DNA from: Paulownia fortunei | Lineage: Eukaryota > Streptophyta > Magnoliopsida > Lamiales > Paulowniaceae | Direction: 5' to 3' | NCBI GenBank assembly: GCA_019321725.1 | Contig: CM033110.1 | Coordinates: forward strand, 21,259,278 to 21,323,277 | Length of the DNA stretch: 64,000 bases | Shown: positions 1 through 11,800 of the stretch, piece by piece | Position numbering within the stretch: position 1 is the stretch's first letter | Layout of the letters: each line of letters opens with the position of its first letter | Translations under genes and position numbers: made by a program | Notes under the pieces: model-generated | Databases searched by the model: none | Seen by the model: only the letters and a program-made list of their open reading frames with translations | Told to the model about the DNA's origin: nothing

Positions 1-759
1 GCTTGTGCAACTCTGGAGACCAGCAGCGCCTCTGCTTCCTCTGCTGTTGTTGCTGGTGTGGTTGCTGCGGTTGTGGCCTAATAATGCCACAAGCCTCTTT
101 CACACTCAAATCAATTGATTCCACCTCAGCCACAGGAATCGACAACGATAGACCGTGAACTGGTACAGCCCTTTTCTCTTCCTTTATTGTCACACCAGAT
201 GGTTTCTTGAATGGCACAAATGCCCCTCCCCTGTTCTTGAAATTACATCCATGAAACTCTCTCTCAAAGCCACTGGCTTCCTCTTCTTGATACCTCTGAA
301 ATAAAAATAAAAATCGACTTCACATGAGAATAAGTGATACCAAAACATCCATCAAAAGAATCCCAGAAAAGAAAGGAAATGTTAAGTTGGAAAAGAGGTT
401 AAAAAAGACTGCTTACTGATCTTAGGGACAAAACAGAGTCTTTATTTCTTGTGTCAAAGTTGTTTTCATACTGAATTGGGGTGCTCCATAGCTGAACTGA
501 ACCCATCCAATTCTTCTTCTCACTGAAGTCATTTGACAGTTTTGCCCTTCCATTCCCATCAGAATCACTCTTCAGAGGTATGAATTCCTCCATCCCTGGC
601 CCCATTTCTCTTTCCTTCCACTGCAGCCTCTCCTTCTTCAATGTCTCAATTGCTACAAAAATATCAATCATTCAAAGAAAAAACCAAAACCCGTGAAAAT
701 CACAAAAGGTGCCAAAAAATCAAACCTTTTTTTACGAAAGAACCACATACACAAAAAAG

Positions 760-833
<74 letters not shown>

Positions 834-1061
834 CTGACCATCTTTTAAGAGGTGCATGCAGTGAGGAAGCTCACGTTTGAAAGCATCGATCTTTCTCATT
901 TCTTCTTCCAACGAGTGGACATGAAAATCCAGCTCCGATGATTTCTTGGGAAAATCATGAATCATTGACACTTTTGTGAGAATATCTGAAATGCTTTTTG
1001 GGACACCCACATCTGAATTCAGTTGGTTCGAATTCTCACCCATTTTTTTCTGAAAAGCCAT
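1..1061 (-). CDS. HHO: HHO/HRS1-type GARP (G2-like MYB) transcription factor, 5' part
   Basis: Exons (minus strand) are 1061-839, 652-417 and 295-1, where the window ends. Joined, they encode about 251 residues. Residues about 45-90 form the conserved N-terminal domain of the HHO/NIGT1 family: HSLEEEMRKIDAFKRELPHC, then LLKDAIETLKKERLQW across the exon 1/2 junction. Exon 3 carries EEKRAVPVHG, an EAR-like LSLSI, a Gln-rich run and then KQRRCWSPELHK, the opening of the GARP DNA-binding domain. The rest of that domain lies beyond base 1. Family members are nuclear repressors in nitrate and phosphate signalling or flowering; the exact paralogue is not resolved. The start ATG at 1061 follows a good TATA box on the same strand. 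Family identity is seen directly; the regulatory role is inferred from the family. Confidence 0.9.
762..833. repeat. compound microsatellite (CA)n(TA)n(GA)n in HHO intron 1
   Basis: About 32 bases of CA, 17 of TA and 22 of GA lie end to end. The GA block stops only five bases from the intron 1 splice donor of the HHO gene (donor GT at 838-837, minus strand). On the transcript this gives a CU-rich run immediately after the donor, then UA and UG repeats. Allele length should be highly variable. Confidence 0.97.
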
Positions 1062-1176
1062 GGAAGATATTACTTTTCAAATCTTTGTCACAGTGTGTGT
1101 GTATATATATATGTATCCTGGTGGTTTTGATGTTACATCGCCCAGATAAACATGCATGGAGGGGTGGGGGTTTCTG

Positions 1177-1185
1177 ATTTATATA
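1177..1185 (-). promoter_or_regulatory. TATA box of the HHO gene
   Basis: TATATAAAT on the minus strand, about 116 bases upstream of the HHO start codon. A transcription start about 30 bases further on would leave a leader of roughly 85-90 bases. The match to the plant TATA consensus is seen directly; use is inferred. Confidence 0.6.
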
Positions 1186-1189
1186 GGTG

Positions 1190-4100
1190 TACAGTGAGGG
1201 TGTAAAAACGAATAGAGGGACAAAAAGAGAAATAAAAAAGTTGGGACAACTGATTCTTCTCGAATAAAAAGATTCGATGAGTTTTATGTTATGAATTCAC
1301 ACATTCGTCTCGTCGCATAATTTGGTGAAAACTTTTGTAATGTGGTAAGTTTGTTTGCTTAGTCAAATTTGACAGGTTAGTAATTGTGGAATCTGTTGAC
1401 TATGTTTTGGGGTTCTTTCATAATAATCTTTTTATAAAGGGTTGCTTTTTTAATTTTAAGATTTCCCAAAAGGGTAGGGCTATGGGGTATATTTCGTTGG
1501 TCCAGTAGGGATGTGATGAGGAGAAAGATGTCTTTTTGGACTGAAAAAGGTATAATTTGATAAGAATGAACTTTAATTTTTGAGATTTTTGCCCATGATA
1601 AACTTGGTTATTTGGATTGATGAAACCTTGTTTCATATTACGATCAGATTCTTTGTAATATTGAGGTTCACTTTCGACAATTAATTTAAATAAAATCAGT
1701 TTCACGAAACAGGGAAACTTTATTTGGGATTATGCTCATTTTATCCTAACTTTTTAGAATAGGATTATTGCATTTATGCTTGAAGGATTGCATCATCTCA
1801 TTGTCATTGATGATTGATGATTCACTAGATATGTAATAAATTTGTAGGGATAGAATCAGATTTATTCATTTTCAAAGTCCCACCTCTTGAAATAAATGGA
1901 TGGATACAATAAAAAAATTGAGAAATTGGATAGTCAAATAAATTTTTACCCCAGCTTAGAATTTGGAAAGGAGAATAATAGCTAATAGTTGAGTGGTTCT
2001 CATATAAGAAATTAATGAACTTTGTTGTTACTTTTTATATATTTAGAATCTCTAGATGATCACAAAGATAAATAGTTATTGAATTCAAGTTACCTTGTAT
2101 ATTTTTATGCATAAAATTTACAAATTATTTCAAGATTTTTCACCTACTGATGAAAATCTCACTCGATACAAATAGTTAGTGTTGATATTTAGTTTAATTT
2201 TACCATCCAATTTTTCAAAACAAATTGTGTTAAGAAGTCGAATTATAAAAATTTATCTGGCATTAAATTTTGATTTCTGTTAGTCTTTTTGCCGATTCAG
2301 ATTACTTTATCTCAATATCATTGTAATTTAATTCTAGTCGTTGTGAATAGATTTCAAATATATAACGAATAATGCAAATAAATGTTGATTGCCTGTATAT
2401 ATATGACATCTATATCCGTAATATGGTAGGTTGGTAAACTCTGACAATCAATTACTTTGTTGTTACGTTTAGTCTGTGCGACAGGTAGACTCACATTTTA
2501 AAAAAAGAGAAAAAAATTAATTATTTTTGTTGTTCCAATTAGTATTTCTATACAAAATATCTTTTGTAAAATATAGGCAAAAATTGATGGTGGGAAAAGT
2601 TTTTTTTCTTTAAATCTTGGCTCACTCCAATTAGTAAGATGCATACAATACTCATATGATATTCCGAAGTATGAAGAACTAAGAAATACCTGTGTTTTTA
2701 GCACATATTATGAACTAACAAAAATACTCATATTTTTTAGTTTTAAATTTTTACACAAATTATATATCGAATAATACTCTATTTTAATAAAGTTTTTTAA
2801 TTCTTTAAGTTTCTAGTAAAGACCTAAACTTTATCTTCATGGACAAAAAAAAAATAATTAATAAAAATAAATCAAGCCAATGTCGACTCCGACATGAAAT
2901 TTGTGTACATCTTCAAATCAAACCCAAATTTAAGGGAGAAAAAAAAGTTCATTGAATTCAACACTTGAACAATAATAGAATTCGTATATTTTAAATTAGC
3001 TTAGCCAGAGTAATATTCACCTATGTGGGACATATATACATTAGTGCCACATATGAGCCTAAGAATACTACCTCGTCAAACTGTGCACAAAAAATCTTGT
3101 TTTATCAAAAAATGATTGAATTGGATATATGACTATGAAATAAATCATAGATACATAAAGTAATAAACGGAGCAACTTTCATACGAACATAATTAAGAGA
3201 ATAATTTTATTGATTATAGAAGCATGTATAAGCTAAATATTGATCCATTTTCATCTAAATAATATTTTACGAGATAAATGATGAGAATCATGTTATGTTC
3301 GTATAACATGTATTATGTTATTGATTAGACATAATTCTTAATATTTAATGCGACAACATCATATATAAATAAAAAAAAATTCATTGCGGTGGAAAGATCT
3401 GCCTTTAATATTTGATTGTAATAGAAATATAAATTGGGTTTGGCATATTGTATATTGTATACACAGGTGCATTTCTCGTGAAGTTCTCTTGTCCTTAGTA
3501 GCAATGCAGACGAAGTAAATAGATTCCAACTTCTAATAATGATAGATTGTCGGGTCAAGTTTCATTTAAATTTTTATATAAATTGGAATTGTTTGTGATT
3601 TTGGTTTAATTATTAATTAACTTGAGGTTGATTAATTTTACAAGAGGTGGATTCATATATTGCTATTTAATGGAGTTTCAAAACTTATTTAATATTGTAC
3701 CCTAATGTACTTTTATGCATTAAAGATGATAAACATTTAAGAACATTTTTCAAGAGATGGTTTCCATTGGTAGACAAAACAAAGAGCAAATTGGCACATA
3801 ACACCAAGAAACATTTTAGAACATTTTCAATGGATAGTTCTTGTCTTTGTTGAGAAAACAAATATCAAATGTTCGTATTTTAAGGTACAAAATTATTCTT
3901 GGTAAACTGCTCTTTTGCTAAATCAGACATCTCATATTTTCTTGATGAACTCTGAGCAAGTAACATAATAATTTAGTAATTCTTGATATAAAAAATGTTA
4001 TTGATGCAAATACTATAATTATGAGGAATTTTTGTGTCGCACGAAAGAGATTCGTCGAACAAACCAATTCTTGTTTGGCTTTACTCTGGAACCAGAATTC

Positions 4101-7100
4101 ACACAGTTGAGAATCCCATTTCCTTAATCGTGGATCTCCAAAGCATAAGAATCTTAGAATAATAAAACCCTTGTCTATTCCAAGAAAATAGCGACACGCA
4201 GTTTGGTACAAAGGCTTTAGATGAGTGGTCTGAGATTCCTGCAACTCATTTTTTTTTGGGGAGGGGGGGTTCTGTTACAAGTTTCAAGGGAATCGTTCCT
4301 TCAAGAATCCATCATGTTTTTTCATAGCCCAAATTTTACTGACTACCGATAAATTAATTCATTCAAAAGCAAAGAATATGTTATGACAAGATTACTATTG
4401 TTAGTACATCATCAGAATTTCATGAGTTCACAATTATAACATAGCTGATTTATTTTTTTAATATTTACTCCTCAAAGTTCATTCACTTTTTTTTTTTTTT
4501 TTTTGTTATTTTGCATTTGTTACAGCATACAAATTTTAGCTTGTTGATTCCACAATCCGACCGATGAAAAGCTTACAAGAAACCTATGGAGAAGCAAAAA
4601 AATTTTAATTGTAGTAGCTGCAAACAAATTTTGCTACAGTGATCAAACAATATTAACTTCGTCTTGTCTCTTGTCGGGTCTTTACTCAATCATTATCGTA
4701 CGAGCGTGCGCGCCAATACTAATCACATGCCAAAAATTATTATCATTATAACTTAATCAAGTTCATAGTAATTGAGAATTTTTTCTTTTTCTTTTGTTTT
4801 AAATAATAAAAATATCATTATATTAACATTTCAATCAATAATTCTTTCGGGTCTTGATTATGATTTGACCCGTTAAATATACATTTAGTAGCAGGTCTCT
4901 TTAGTCTAATGCCAATCCACAACTTAGTTGGGGATAAGATTCTTTAATGATGGAGGGATTGGGTCCCAAATAAGTACTAAGAAAAGATGCTCACCCGAAT
5001 AAGAAGGTTCACAGCATTTTTTATTGATCAGCTGTAGCTATCACTGTCATGCAATTAGTTGTTTAGGCCAATTAAAATTTGCATATTACAACTAAATATC
5101 TTTTAACTGCTGTTTTTCGGGTATCTTTAAACCATATTATTTAACTTACTCTTGTTTTAGTAATGTTTTCCAGTATTTAGACACTTGGGAGTTGGAATAA
5201 AATGAGTATTTGCTCCAATAAAATCACAGTCCTATATATAGTACAAAAAGCAGCAGCTTGTACTTTACGACTCTCTCTATAGTGCATCCTCACTTCCATT
5301 TTGGATAGTACAGTTTTATCATGTCTTATTGGTGGACCAATTTTTTATGTGTAATTCAACATTAAAGAAGAATTAAGACTAATCAATGGGGTGATTTGAA
5401 TATATAACCAATAAATAAAATTATAGGTGCGTATAAAGTATTTACTAGCAAGCTACCTTGACTCTTTTCTAATCTTAACGATGATTCATTCACCCTTATC
5501 TTTGAAGCCAAAAAACACTCCGCCGGATGCACATATGGACTGTCCAACATGATTTAATAGCTCACAATTTCAAACTTAGTCGTCTGTAAATTCCATGTCG
5601 TTCTTGATAAGCTTCTTGATTAGTGGCTCAAGAAATATCTTGAAGAAGAAAGGTTAAACAAACCAATGGATGGCACATTGAATTCTTTTCCATTCATAAG
5701 ACAGATATTCCAATGGCTAAACCCACGATAAAGCATCCAAAATATTCTTCCGTGACAAAGAAAAAGTTGAATAAAATAAGATACCAGTAGTTTTTAGTAC
5801 ATGAAAGTGCTGCTATAAATGTATACATATCCTAGTTTATATGGTGGCAAATAGGGTCTCAGTACATGATTCTGCCTTTGCATAATTGGATGGCTGCCAA
5901 TGATTCTTCCTTTTTCTATACACCAATGGTGCTAAATGTGCACTTTTATCAGTTTTTTACAATGCAAAATAGTATCAATTTTTCTTCCTTCCAGTAACCA
6001 GTGTTACTTTTGTTTCAAAATGCAAAGAAATTGTAACCACCATTTAATGTAGCTTGAAATGACAAACAAGTCTGCTTAAACTTTATTCCTTTTTGGCAAA
6101 AAGGAGCTTTGCTGAACAGATATAATGTTGACTAAATTACAATTTATTTGATTTAATTAGTACTACGACTAACAAAGAGAGTGGAAACTCAAATGTGGAT
6201 AGAATGAAAATTCTGCAGCATCTGATCTAATCTGTAATAACGTATGTAATGTGTTAGAAGCTCCAATAAAGAAACTGATAAAAGTCCACTTATTCCTAAT
6301 CCTGCTGAGTGCCACTATATTGTTTTCCAACCTCACATTCATACTTAAAGCAGCAGCAGCAACAGCAGCATCGATCCCTTAATTCTTAACTCAATTCTTA
6401 ACGTAGAAAATTAGTCTTCCCATCTTGTAAAAAGGATGGTTCAAAAGCATAATTTGAAACAAAATAAAGATGGATAATCTTCAAAAATTCTTCTGGCAGA
6501 ATATTTTCTGAGTACCACCACCAATGGCACAGAATTTTCTCTAAATCTTTTCAATGAATTCCTAACCTAAGAAGCCATCCTGTATGATGATTCATGATCC
6601 ACTAGAAAGCAGACAACATGATAAGTCCGGGAAAAAAATATAAATAAATAAGGGAGCCCCAGAAAAAGGACAAGATTCCACAAACATTTGATTTTCAAAC
6701 ACTATCAATTCGCCACATAGCAAAGCAGTGGCCTACGATCCCAATTGAGGGGATCCTTCGCTTTGATTACCTTGTGCCTGCTCTTTTGTGGGAAAGCTAC
6801 GTGTTATCCACTTTGCATATGCTTCATATCAAATTTAAACAGTCAAAGAACACAACTTGCGTTCCAACTTATTCACGGTAATGAAATTCTGTGCAAATTT
6901 ATGTGATGCCCACTCAAGTTTCAAATTGTATTAAGCAATCCTGAGCAGCTCTAAATTGCGGACAGAATCTTTTGTCACGCTTGGTGTGTCACAGTAACGT
7001 GAGTGTTGACACTGTGTGGCTCTAGAAAACAAAATCTGCTCTGCCAAACTACACATGGAGAACTCCTTTGCCCACATCCTGTTTTCCTTATTTATTTTTT

Positions 7101-8824
7101 CAATCAATGTACTGATCTAAAGTTGAAGCTAAGTCTAAAGATTCACAAAAGAATCGATCCATCAGTGATGGTCACTAAGAATCATAAACCATCTTTCCAG
7201 CCTTTCAAGAAATATATTTGCCGTGTATCAAGGAAAAAGTACATCCCCATGATGACCACTTCTATTTATTCTTTATTCTCCAGTAAGCACAGTGCCCAGC
7301 CTGGAAGCCGACGATTCTAGCTGAATTTCCAAAATAAAGCACGGGAACCTTTTCCTATTCATGTATGCAAATTATTTCAAAAACCTATTAATTACATTCC
7401 ACCAAAGCATAGAATGTTGATCATGAGAAGGTGAGTCAAACCACAACCTAATCATCAACCCCCTCCCAACCCCAATTCGACACCCCAAACAATGAGCTCC
7501 CAATGAGAGAAGAGATGGAAAGGAGAACACCCACCCCACCCCAACACACAAAAAAAAAAAAAAAAATGAAACAAGAGGATGAAGATTGAGTTGTTCTTCT
7601 AACTTCGATAAGATAAGCAGAAGATCAAAAGACACAAGAAATAGGTGAAAAAAGGCCAGCTAAAATAGTCATAAACATATTTCACATGCGCAGCTTCAGG
7701 ATTTTGTTACTTCTGCAAGTAGCAATAAGTAAAACATATTTAATCTTCCAAGGGAACTAGGAATCCTCTCTAAAAAAATTTGGTTGCCAATCTATAGGTT
7801 CCAGTAAGCATAAACGTGCATGCCCAACTACTTAAGAGAAATTAGAAGAACAAGGCCCACATGCTCTCAACAGCTACAGTCAGTCAAGGAACCTGGCACT
7901 TGCAAGCGGAAAGATTTAGGTATAGGAGTACCACAGCAGTCCCTTAACATTAAATAGACAACCGTACAGTGGAAACAGGACACCACGGGCAAACTGATTA
8001 GATAGAAACCAATGGTACTGGAGGTGAGGAGTCCAAGAAAGAATTACTGTTGTTCTAAAAGAGCAATAATAATGATATTGCCATACTGAATAGACTTAAA
8101 CCATTAAGTGGAAGCCATATCAATTATTCAAGTGACTGCAAGAACGATCTTATAAAATGAAAACAGATAACATCATTGTATGTGGCTCAAATGAAAACAA
8201 TTGCATCCAAACATTAGACATTTGAAGCAGGTTATCAAAAGTCAAACTAGAGACGACTCAGAAAATGCGGAAAGATAATATGGCAGAGCTGCAGAGATTA
8301 AGAAATATCAAAGTAAAGGGAACAAAAGCAAACCTCCAGATTTTTTGTCACAACACAGTGGAGAATCCTCCATGCTTGAAACCAAAATAGGCAGAATTTG
8401 CTAAACTTGACCTACATTTGACTTTATGGATCCCACAAAATACTTTACTATCCATACATCACTACAATTCAGTGACTTCAACCTTCTCCATAATTCTTTT
8501 TGTTATTGAAGCCTTCTCCAATTTCAGAAGAAACATGAAAATGTGAAATGACAAATAAATAATCCAATATACATCGTATTCACATTTGTCATTAGCTTGG
8601 TGAATTAGCACTGAAGAAGTTACAAGATGGCATGTCAGAAAGTTTCGACTGGAAATTTTATTTTATTTTTTCACTTTTTCCTTTTATGATGTCATTATAA
8701 CAAAACAAAAAAAAGAAGAAGAAGAAGAAGAGAGAGAGAGGACAGACTCTGACAGCATCTTCACTCAACATAATAAAAAATTTCCAGTGCTACTGGTGGC
8801 TCACTAAAACAATTTATGAGCAAC
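1190..8824. other. gene-poor intergenic region between HHO and SWIB genes
   Basis: No recognisable gene in 7.6 kb. It is AT-rich and holds simple tracts only: poly-T at about 4488-4504, a G-run at about 4258-4268, poly-A at about 7550-7566, and a GAA/GA tract at about 8714-8741. The right end, from roughly 8600, should include the 3' UTR of the SWIB gene. An open frame at 3918-4244 (minus, 108 codons) matches no family I know and I do not call it. Confidence 0.6.
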
Positions 8825-11800
8825 TCACTGTTCTGTCTTTATGAGATGAGCAGTTAGGAGTTTCGCAACTGTAAATCCACAGAAGGTGTCTACATTAAAA
8901 AGTTCTTTCAGCTTCTCGTCGCATAATATTTGTCTTTTGTCCGATGGGTCCTTCAACAAAATGAAAGAATAAAGTGAGCAAAAGTTGAGATTTGCAAAGA
9001 GTCCAAGGAAACAAAAGATTATTTGAAACTAGAAGTACAAAAAGAAATTGAGAGATTCTTCCATCCATGCAATTTTATTTTAGTCGTGCTGCCAACACAA
9101 AATTTCCACTGAACTGTGTAGATCAGTTAAAATATTCTTTTCTTCCATGACACCCTATATGAAAAACAGTTAGGAGTCTGCTAGCGTAACTATCAAGTAG
9201 TGAAATTAAAACCCTACTTGGAATTTTTTTTGTTTGGGAACATGCCCTGGTAAGGGTCCTTTTGGGGTGAATCATTATTATAATGAGGCATTGCTGGCTT
9301 ATATAATATCTTGGTTTACTTATAAGAATCAGATGAAGACTACAGAGAAAAAATCAAAAGTGAGACATAATACGAAAATTTGAAGTACTTTGCAGACATA
9401 CATAACCAGTGGCTAATGGTACAGAAAACTAGTTTGTGGTAAATTAGTATTACCAGTGACATTGAGGAATAAAGAATGGAAATGAGTTGGATGAATAGAA
9501 AGAAATGCACTCTGATTTATTGGAGTGACCTACCGTGCCTGCATTCACCTAACAATAACTATTTACAAGTTAAAAGAAGCCGAAAATTTTCAATTTGTTA
9601 TAATGCAAGATACGATTCCATATCCCACACCTGATTCTTCAATAAAATGGCGTAGATTCCGTAAAGACCCAATTAGCTAATTACATGTGACTTTTTATCC
9701 CGTCGCAGTTCCCCCAGTTGGTTTCAAATGTTATTTTGCAACTTATTCCATCAAGATTTACTCGAATAGACTAGTGTCAAATAAGTGCACATTAATATAC
9801 AATATGCTCCAGAATACTGAAGAAAAAACTTCAAGACTGACAAATGAAGTTACAACTGCAGGGCTCTGCTGTAATCACATACCTGCAAGTTGTTTAGCTT
9901 GATGTAATCCCAGATCCTCTTAACAACATCAGAACGTGGTAGTGCACTTTCTCCTGTGCCAAGGAACTTCATCAAAGCATCAGAAAGTTTAAGAGGAGCA
10001 AGAAAAGCCGAATTCCCACCCCTCTGCCGCTTTTCTTTTCTCTTTGGCTCATCTTGATCTGACACAGAGAGAATAAGAAAAAAGGCACTTTAACAAAGAG
10101 TTCAGAAACATTTAAAATAATTGCAGGAACAATGAAGCATAGCATTAGCTTGCTCCTACTTTATCTAATAACACTGTGTGTGACACAGAAAATGAATAGT
10201 AGCATGCAGGAATTATATCTCCTTCCATTTCTTCCTCTTCTCTCTCTTATTATTTTCCCTTTCTTTTTTTTTGCACAATTTCATTTTAGTCAACAGGAAA
10301 AAAAAGTCACATCAAAACCCATTCTACAAGCCTTTTTGATTCTATATCATGAGGAGTTGTTTATAAAGAGTTAGGTCTAAACTATAATCTCTGGGTGAGT
10401 AGTAGGACTGACATGTGGAGAGAACATCCATTCCAAAACTATTTCAAGATGAGGCATTCCTCTTGCAGGAAAGTAACAGGCAAAGGCAATCACCTCAATG
10501 AGAAACAAGTAATTTATCAGCTAAGGAAGAACATAGTGTCATAAGATCTCAGTATAGAATTCCTACCTTCATCTCTCACTTGCTTCTGCTGTTTCTCTTT
10601 CGGTGCAGAATTGACTGAAGCTGCTTGATTCCAAAGACATTTCAAAAAATCATAGAAGTTGGTTCAAAGAAAACAGCTAAATATGGAGGCTAATACATAG
10701 TTAGCAAAACTGTCCTCAACAAGGACAACTTGCCACAAGATAAAAAGCTTTATATTATAGGATTCAACATGCTGTTCAGAACTTTGCTGCCATATTCACA
10801 TGCAAACACAAATGAACCACAAAAGACGCCCAAATTACCTTGCACGTATAAAATGAAAAATAGTTGAAGCGAATATCCATAGATTGAAAGATCAATGATA
10901 ATAACTGGGTCGTAGCAACTAAAGTGGCACTTGGGCTCAAAATGCAAGATTCTAAATGAAGTCAGATGGTGTCATAGTCTACCACTCACAGCATTGTTTC
11001 TCAAAAAGTTTACCTATCAAATGCAAGTTTATCAGTCAATGAACATTGGATTCAAAAGCAATTTCTTCATAAAAATTTTACCAGAATTTCATAAGATAAG
11101 GTTTGTGATGTTTCTCAAGTTTTCGCTATTGTAGACATTTGTTAACGGCCCTTTTTCCATTCTAAGAAACTGTTCTAGTTTCTAGTATCAGTTCAATTGT
11201 CAATGTCAATGACTCTTACGAAATTAACTAAACTTACAGATTACCACAGAGAAAATTCAGATCCTATAGAAACTTTACCATTTTATCTTAATCTAAAGCC
11301 TATATTCTCATCAACCAATAATCTTCCAGTTCAGAAGCCTATTTTTTTATCCGTGATGTTAGTTGTCTAGTAGGATTATACAATCTCGCAGTCACCTTCT
11401 TGCTAATGATTCCTTCGCATCTATAGGCTAGACAGCAATTGTAGTAACATCAATTCGACAGTACATGCCACCAATACCCTTAGACTGCAGTTCTTACGTC
11501 TCTGTTTCAATTATTCCAAAATATACATTTTAAGTGAATATTAGAGGTGAAAATTCAGTTTAATAAGATTGTTATCACGTACTCTATATTATTTTAATGT
11601 CAACTCCTTAAAACCCCATTCTTTGGTCATGATGATATGATTCACATAGCACCAGTGTCCATAAAAAAACAATACTTAAAATAGTATTCAAGCACTTGTT
11701 TTCAAATAAAAAACCCTCATTCCCTAAGAAGAAAATTCTACAACCAAATAAATCTATATCAAGCAGACACTATCACATACAAGGAAAGACATTGGAAGGC

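Noticed and set aside
732..838. Open frame continuing past HHO exon 1 as Ser-Leu, Ile-Tyr and Cys-Val repeats
   Set aside because: This is translation of the intronic microsatellite; the exon ends at the GT donor after base 839.
3918..4244. 108-codon minus-strand open frame
   Set aside because: No family recognised, no exon partners, and it ends in AT-rich hydrophobic sequence; not supported as a gene.
6360..6374. CAGCAG-type repeat as a coding polyglutamine
   Set aside because: Only a few units, with no open coding context around it.
6720..6800. Possible microRNA precursor
   Set aside because: No match to a microRNA I know and no clear hairpin partner by eye.
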